This document shows positions 60,099 through 64,000 of a DNA stretch of 64,000 nucleotides, piece by piece (the first letter of the stretch is position 1; the number at the start of each line of letters is the position of its first letter). The stretch spans positions 20,260,050 to 20,324,049 of the forward strand of contig CM041554.1 of assembly GCA_023238725.1 (NCBI GenBank), in the 5' to 3' direction. The notes below the pieces were generated by a model. It worked only from the letters and a program-made list of their open reading frames with translations. It was not told the DNA's origin and did no database searches. Both the position numbers and the translations under genes were made by a program. This stretch comes from Scortum barcoo (lineage: Eukaryota > Chordata > Actinopteri > Centrarchiformes > Terapontidae).

Positions 60099-61158
60099 GT
60101 AAAGAGTAGCTTTTGACAGAGCAGCAGCGAGAGCAGGACAGCTGTGTTCATCAGATAGCACAGGTCACTGCCTCATTAACACTCACACAAACACACTCAA
60201 ATGTGACACATTCAAATCAGACATAACACCTAAATGACCTACGATGCACTTCATTTTACCTGATAATGCAGTTTATTTGAAGACATTATAGATAAAAAAA
60301 ATACAGGCAGAAAAAGGGGAAATCATGTTGGCGTGTAAGTCCTCACTCTCATTCTGTCCTGAGGAGCAGCCTTAAATCTGCACGCTCCAACAATTGCTCG
60401 AGCATAAACAAATAATTTCCCCCCACACTGTACGTCCACATGTGCGCCACACACACGCAGCACAGGCCGGACTGTAAATCTGCAGGGCTTTTCTTTTTTC
60501 CCAGCTGACCGTAAATCATCCGAGCTGCTGCATCAGTCAGAGGTAGTTTATGACGGCAGGGAGAAAGGTGTACACTCAGAGGAAAAGTGAGGGAGTGTGT
60601 CTGCGGGTGTCAAAAGCGGCAGACAAGCTTCAGTACCACACTCGGCCTAGAGTGAGATTTATACAGAGAAACAAACACTCACACACTCTGTCTCTCTCTC
60701 TCACACACACACCAGGCTGTAGCTGTAACCCTAACTGCTCATCAGCTAAGTCATCAACCCAACCACACAAACACAGTTTGACCACACTTGAAGCAACTGC
60801 TCTGGGATTGCTCCTCCACTTCACACACACCACGGGAATATTATTTACTGCTGTTTCACACAGTTTGCTTACACAGATCGACTGTGTATAGTGGCTGAGA
60901 TTTAAACAACTTGTGGCCTTCTTTATTAGACTCTAGGCCTGCAGGTTTGATTTTGTCAGCCAAATCACATGTGGAAAATAGCCTTCATCTGCTCACTTCA
61001 CTGGAAAATTTTAATGATTTTTATATATACGGCATATTTCTGCTGCCTGTGTATTCTGCACACAGTCCCTGTTCGCACCGGCACACAATCATACGCACTG
61101 CGTTTGAGGTGACACTGCGGTGTCACACCGGTAGAGGTCAGAGGGCAAAGTTTGCTTA

Positions 61159-62778
<1,620 letters not shown>

Positions 62779-62852
62779 CTGCACATGATCTCATGGGTCA
62801 GCAGCACCCGACACATCTCTGGGTTTTTATCCTGGCCCTCATAGACAATTGC
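62779..62852 (-). CDS. ebf1: ebf1 exon 5 (74 nt): DNA-binding domain, first half of the zinc-binding COE motif
   Basis: The exon encodes AIVYEGQDKNPEMCRVLLTH followed by EIMC and the first two bases of a Ser codon. It corresponds to human EBF1 residues about 138-162 and appears identical to it. The His of LLTHEIMC and its Cys are the first two ligands of the H-X3-C-X2-C-X5-C zinc motif unique to COE proteins; the other two are in the next exon. The 3' acceptor reads tttag|GC and the donor CAG|gtaaga. The exon starts in phase 0, so the missing upstream exon should end on a complete codon (Lys-Gln in human). No candidate for that exon is visible up to 64000. Confidence 0.95.
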
Positions 62853-63094
62853 CTAAAGGGTGGAGAGAAAAAACTGATTTATTTTACTCTACTTTTTTTT
62901 TTTTTTTTTTTATGGCATGCTGAAAGAAAGAAAAAAGTGAACTGCGATGCAGGGGCAAATAAAAAACAGAAATGTGTGTGTGTCTTTCATCTGGGAGTAG
63001 TGTTGTCTATCTGGCAAATGTGTGTATCATGGGAATCCAGCCCTCCTGAACAGGAACGCTCTGTTCTGACAGAGACAGTAAGAGAAAAAGCACT

Positions 63095-63123
<29 letters not shown>
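63095..63123. repeat. (GT)n microsatellite in intron 4
   Basis: About 14 GT units. Confidence 0.9.
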
Positions 63124-63127
<4 letters not shown>

Positions 63128-63317
63128 GGCACACGCCTGTGTGTGCATATGTGTTTGAGCGTGCACGAATGTTTATATGCTGTGTACAGTGAGCAGTTGG
63201 ACTGCCAGACTGGAGTATAGTGCACCATCTGGTCCATACAGCACAGCGTCCAAAAATCTAGTCTGGTTACCCCTCCAACCCCACTCAACATGCTCTCCAG
63301 GGCTGTGATCACCCCTG

Positions 63318-63344
63318 CACACACACACACACACACACACACAC
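63318..63344. repeat. (CA)n microsatellite in intron 4
   Basis: About 13 CA units, 200 bp from the previous array and in opposite orientation. Confidence 0.9.
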
Positions 63345-64000
63345 TGATAAACATGCAAACACACTCACACAAACAGCATCCCCTCCTACTCCTTTCGTTC
63401 TAAGGCAAACTCTCTTCAAGCCTAATGGCACTAGAGGCAGAATTGGCAAAACAAAAGACCTGATATCAAAACAGCATTGAAGAGGCTCATTTTCTTCGTT
63501 ATCTAATTCAACTGAAACGAAGAAATTCCCTCTGTGTGCGTCAGCCACATGTGCCGCTCTGTATTTCTTTGTGCGATGGAATTGGCCATAACACACTCAG
63601 GGATAGTTTGTTCTGTTTCACATTGAGGAAATGAGGGTCAAGGTCCTCAAAGAGTGAGCTGGCATGCATCACTGTCTCTCTCAAACACTAACGCTAACAC
63701 ACAACAGCTTCTGCACCTCCCCGAGATATTCACACACTATCGCACAGCTTCACGCACAAACACATAGACATATATGCGGCCTGGTGCTTATAAAAACACA
63801 CACACCATCCCCACTTACTGGCTGCTGTGCAGAGTAAGAGGACACATGTCCTCTACTTTTCTAGGCCTCTGTAAATGTATTCCACAGGTAAGACAGGTCG
63901 TTTATCAAGCCGGCTGTGCTGTGCTGAAGTTGAGGGTCTCAGACACAGGCATGCAGCGGGGCGAGGGGGGGAGGAGGAGGAGGAGAGGGGGGCGGTTGGG

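Larger units (their letters stand above)
62853..64000 (-). other. ebf1 intron 4, 3' part (runs off the window)
   Basis: The sequence upstream of exon 5 in transcript terms. It contains a poly-T run (62893-62910), GT and CA arrays, and G-rich DNA at the window edge. The preceding exon, expected to end with SMTKQ, was looked for and not found, so the intron extends beyond 64000. Confidence 0.85.

Noticed and set aside
62853..64000. Possible preceding ebf1 exon ending SMTKQ
   Set aside because: No matching codons next to a GT donor were found on the minus strand, so the exon must lie beyond the window.

Overview
This window is vertebrate genomic DNA, almost certainly from a teleost fish. It holds the 3' two-thirds of one large multi-exon gene on the minus strand and no other recognisable gene. 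Twelve coding exons with canonical GT-AG borders join in frame into 450 codons plus a stop. The product is an EBF/COE (early B-cell factor, Collier/Olf/EBF) transcription factor. The C-terminal half matches EBF1 far better than my recollection of EBF2 or EBF3, including the SGIFSFSPANMVSA stretch and the terminal GMIVPPM. Whether it is teleost ebf1a or ebf1b cannot be decided here. The fish assignment rests on a few residue differences from mammalian EBF1, compact introns, dense CA/GT microsatellites, and fragments resembling teleost interspersed repeats.

Layout on the plus-strand coordinates, with the gene read right to left. 64000-62853 is the 3' part of an intron; the first roughly 137 codons lie beyond the window. 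62852-62779 and 61228-61160 encode the zinc-binding COE motif. A 22.9 kb intron (61159-38267) follows. 38266-36730 (two exons) completes the DNA-binding domain and a basic nuclear-localisation-like stretch. 34398-32601 (two exons) is the IPT/TIG domain. 25384-21018 (three exons) is the helix-loop-helix region with its duplicated second helix. 19767-16023 (three exons) is the Ser/Thr/Pro-rich C-terminal activation region ending at a TAG stop. An AT-rich 3' UTR probably continues to about 13045. Positions 1-13044 are intergenic DNA downstream of the gene.

The introns and downstream flank consist mostly of simple repeats (CA/GT, GA/CT, poly-T) interrupted by repeat-free, AT-rich blocks full of TAATTA-like homeodomain cores and POU octamers. 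The latter look like conserved non-coding elements, which are known to surround developmental transcription factor genes of this kind. That reading comes from composition and motifs only; no alignment could be run. A 254 bp head-to-tail tandem duplication sits in the large intron at 48747-49257, beside two shorter duplications. I found no prokaryotic-type system, CRISPR array, tRNA, rRNA, or intact mobile element. Human residue numbers and comparisons are from memory of the human EBF1 protein.
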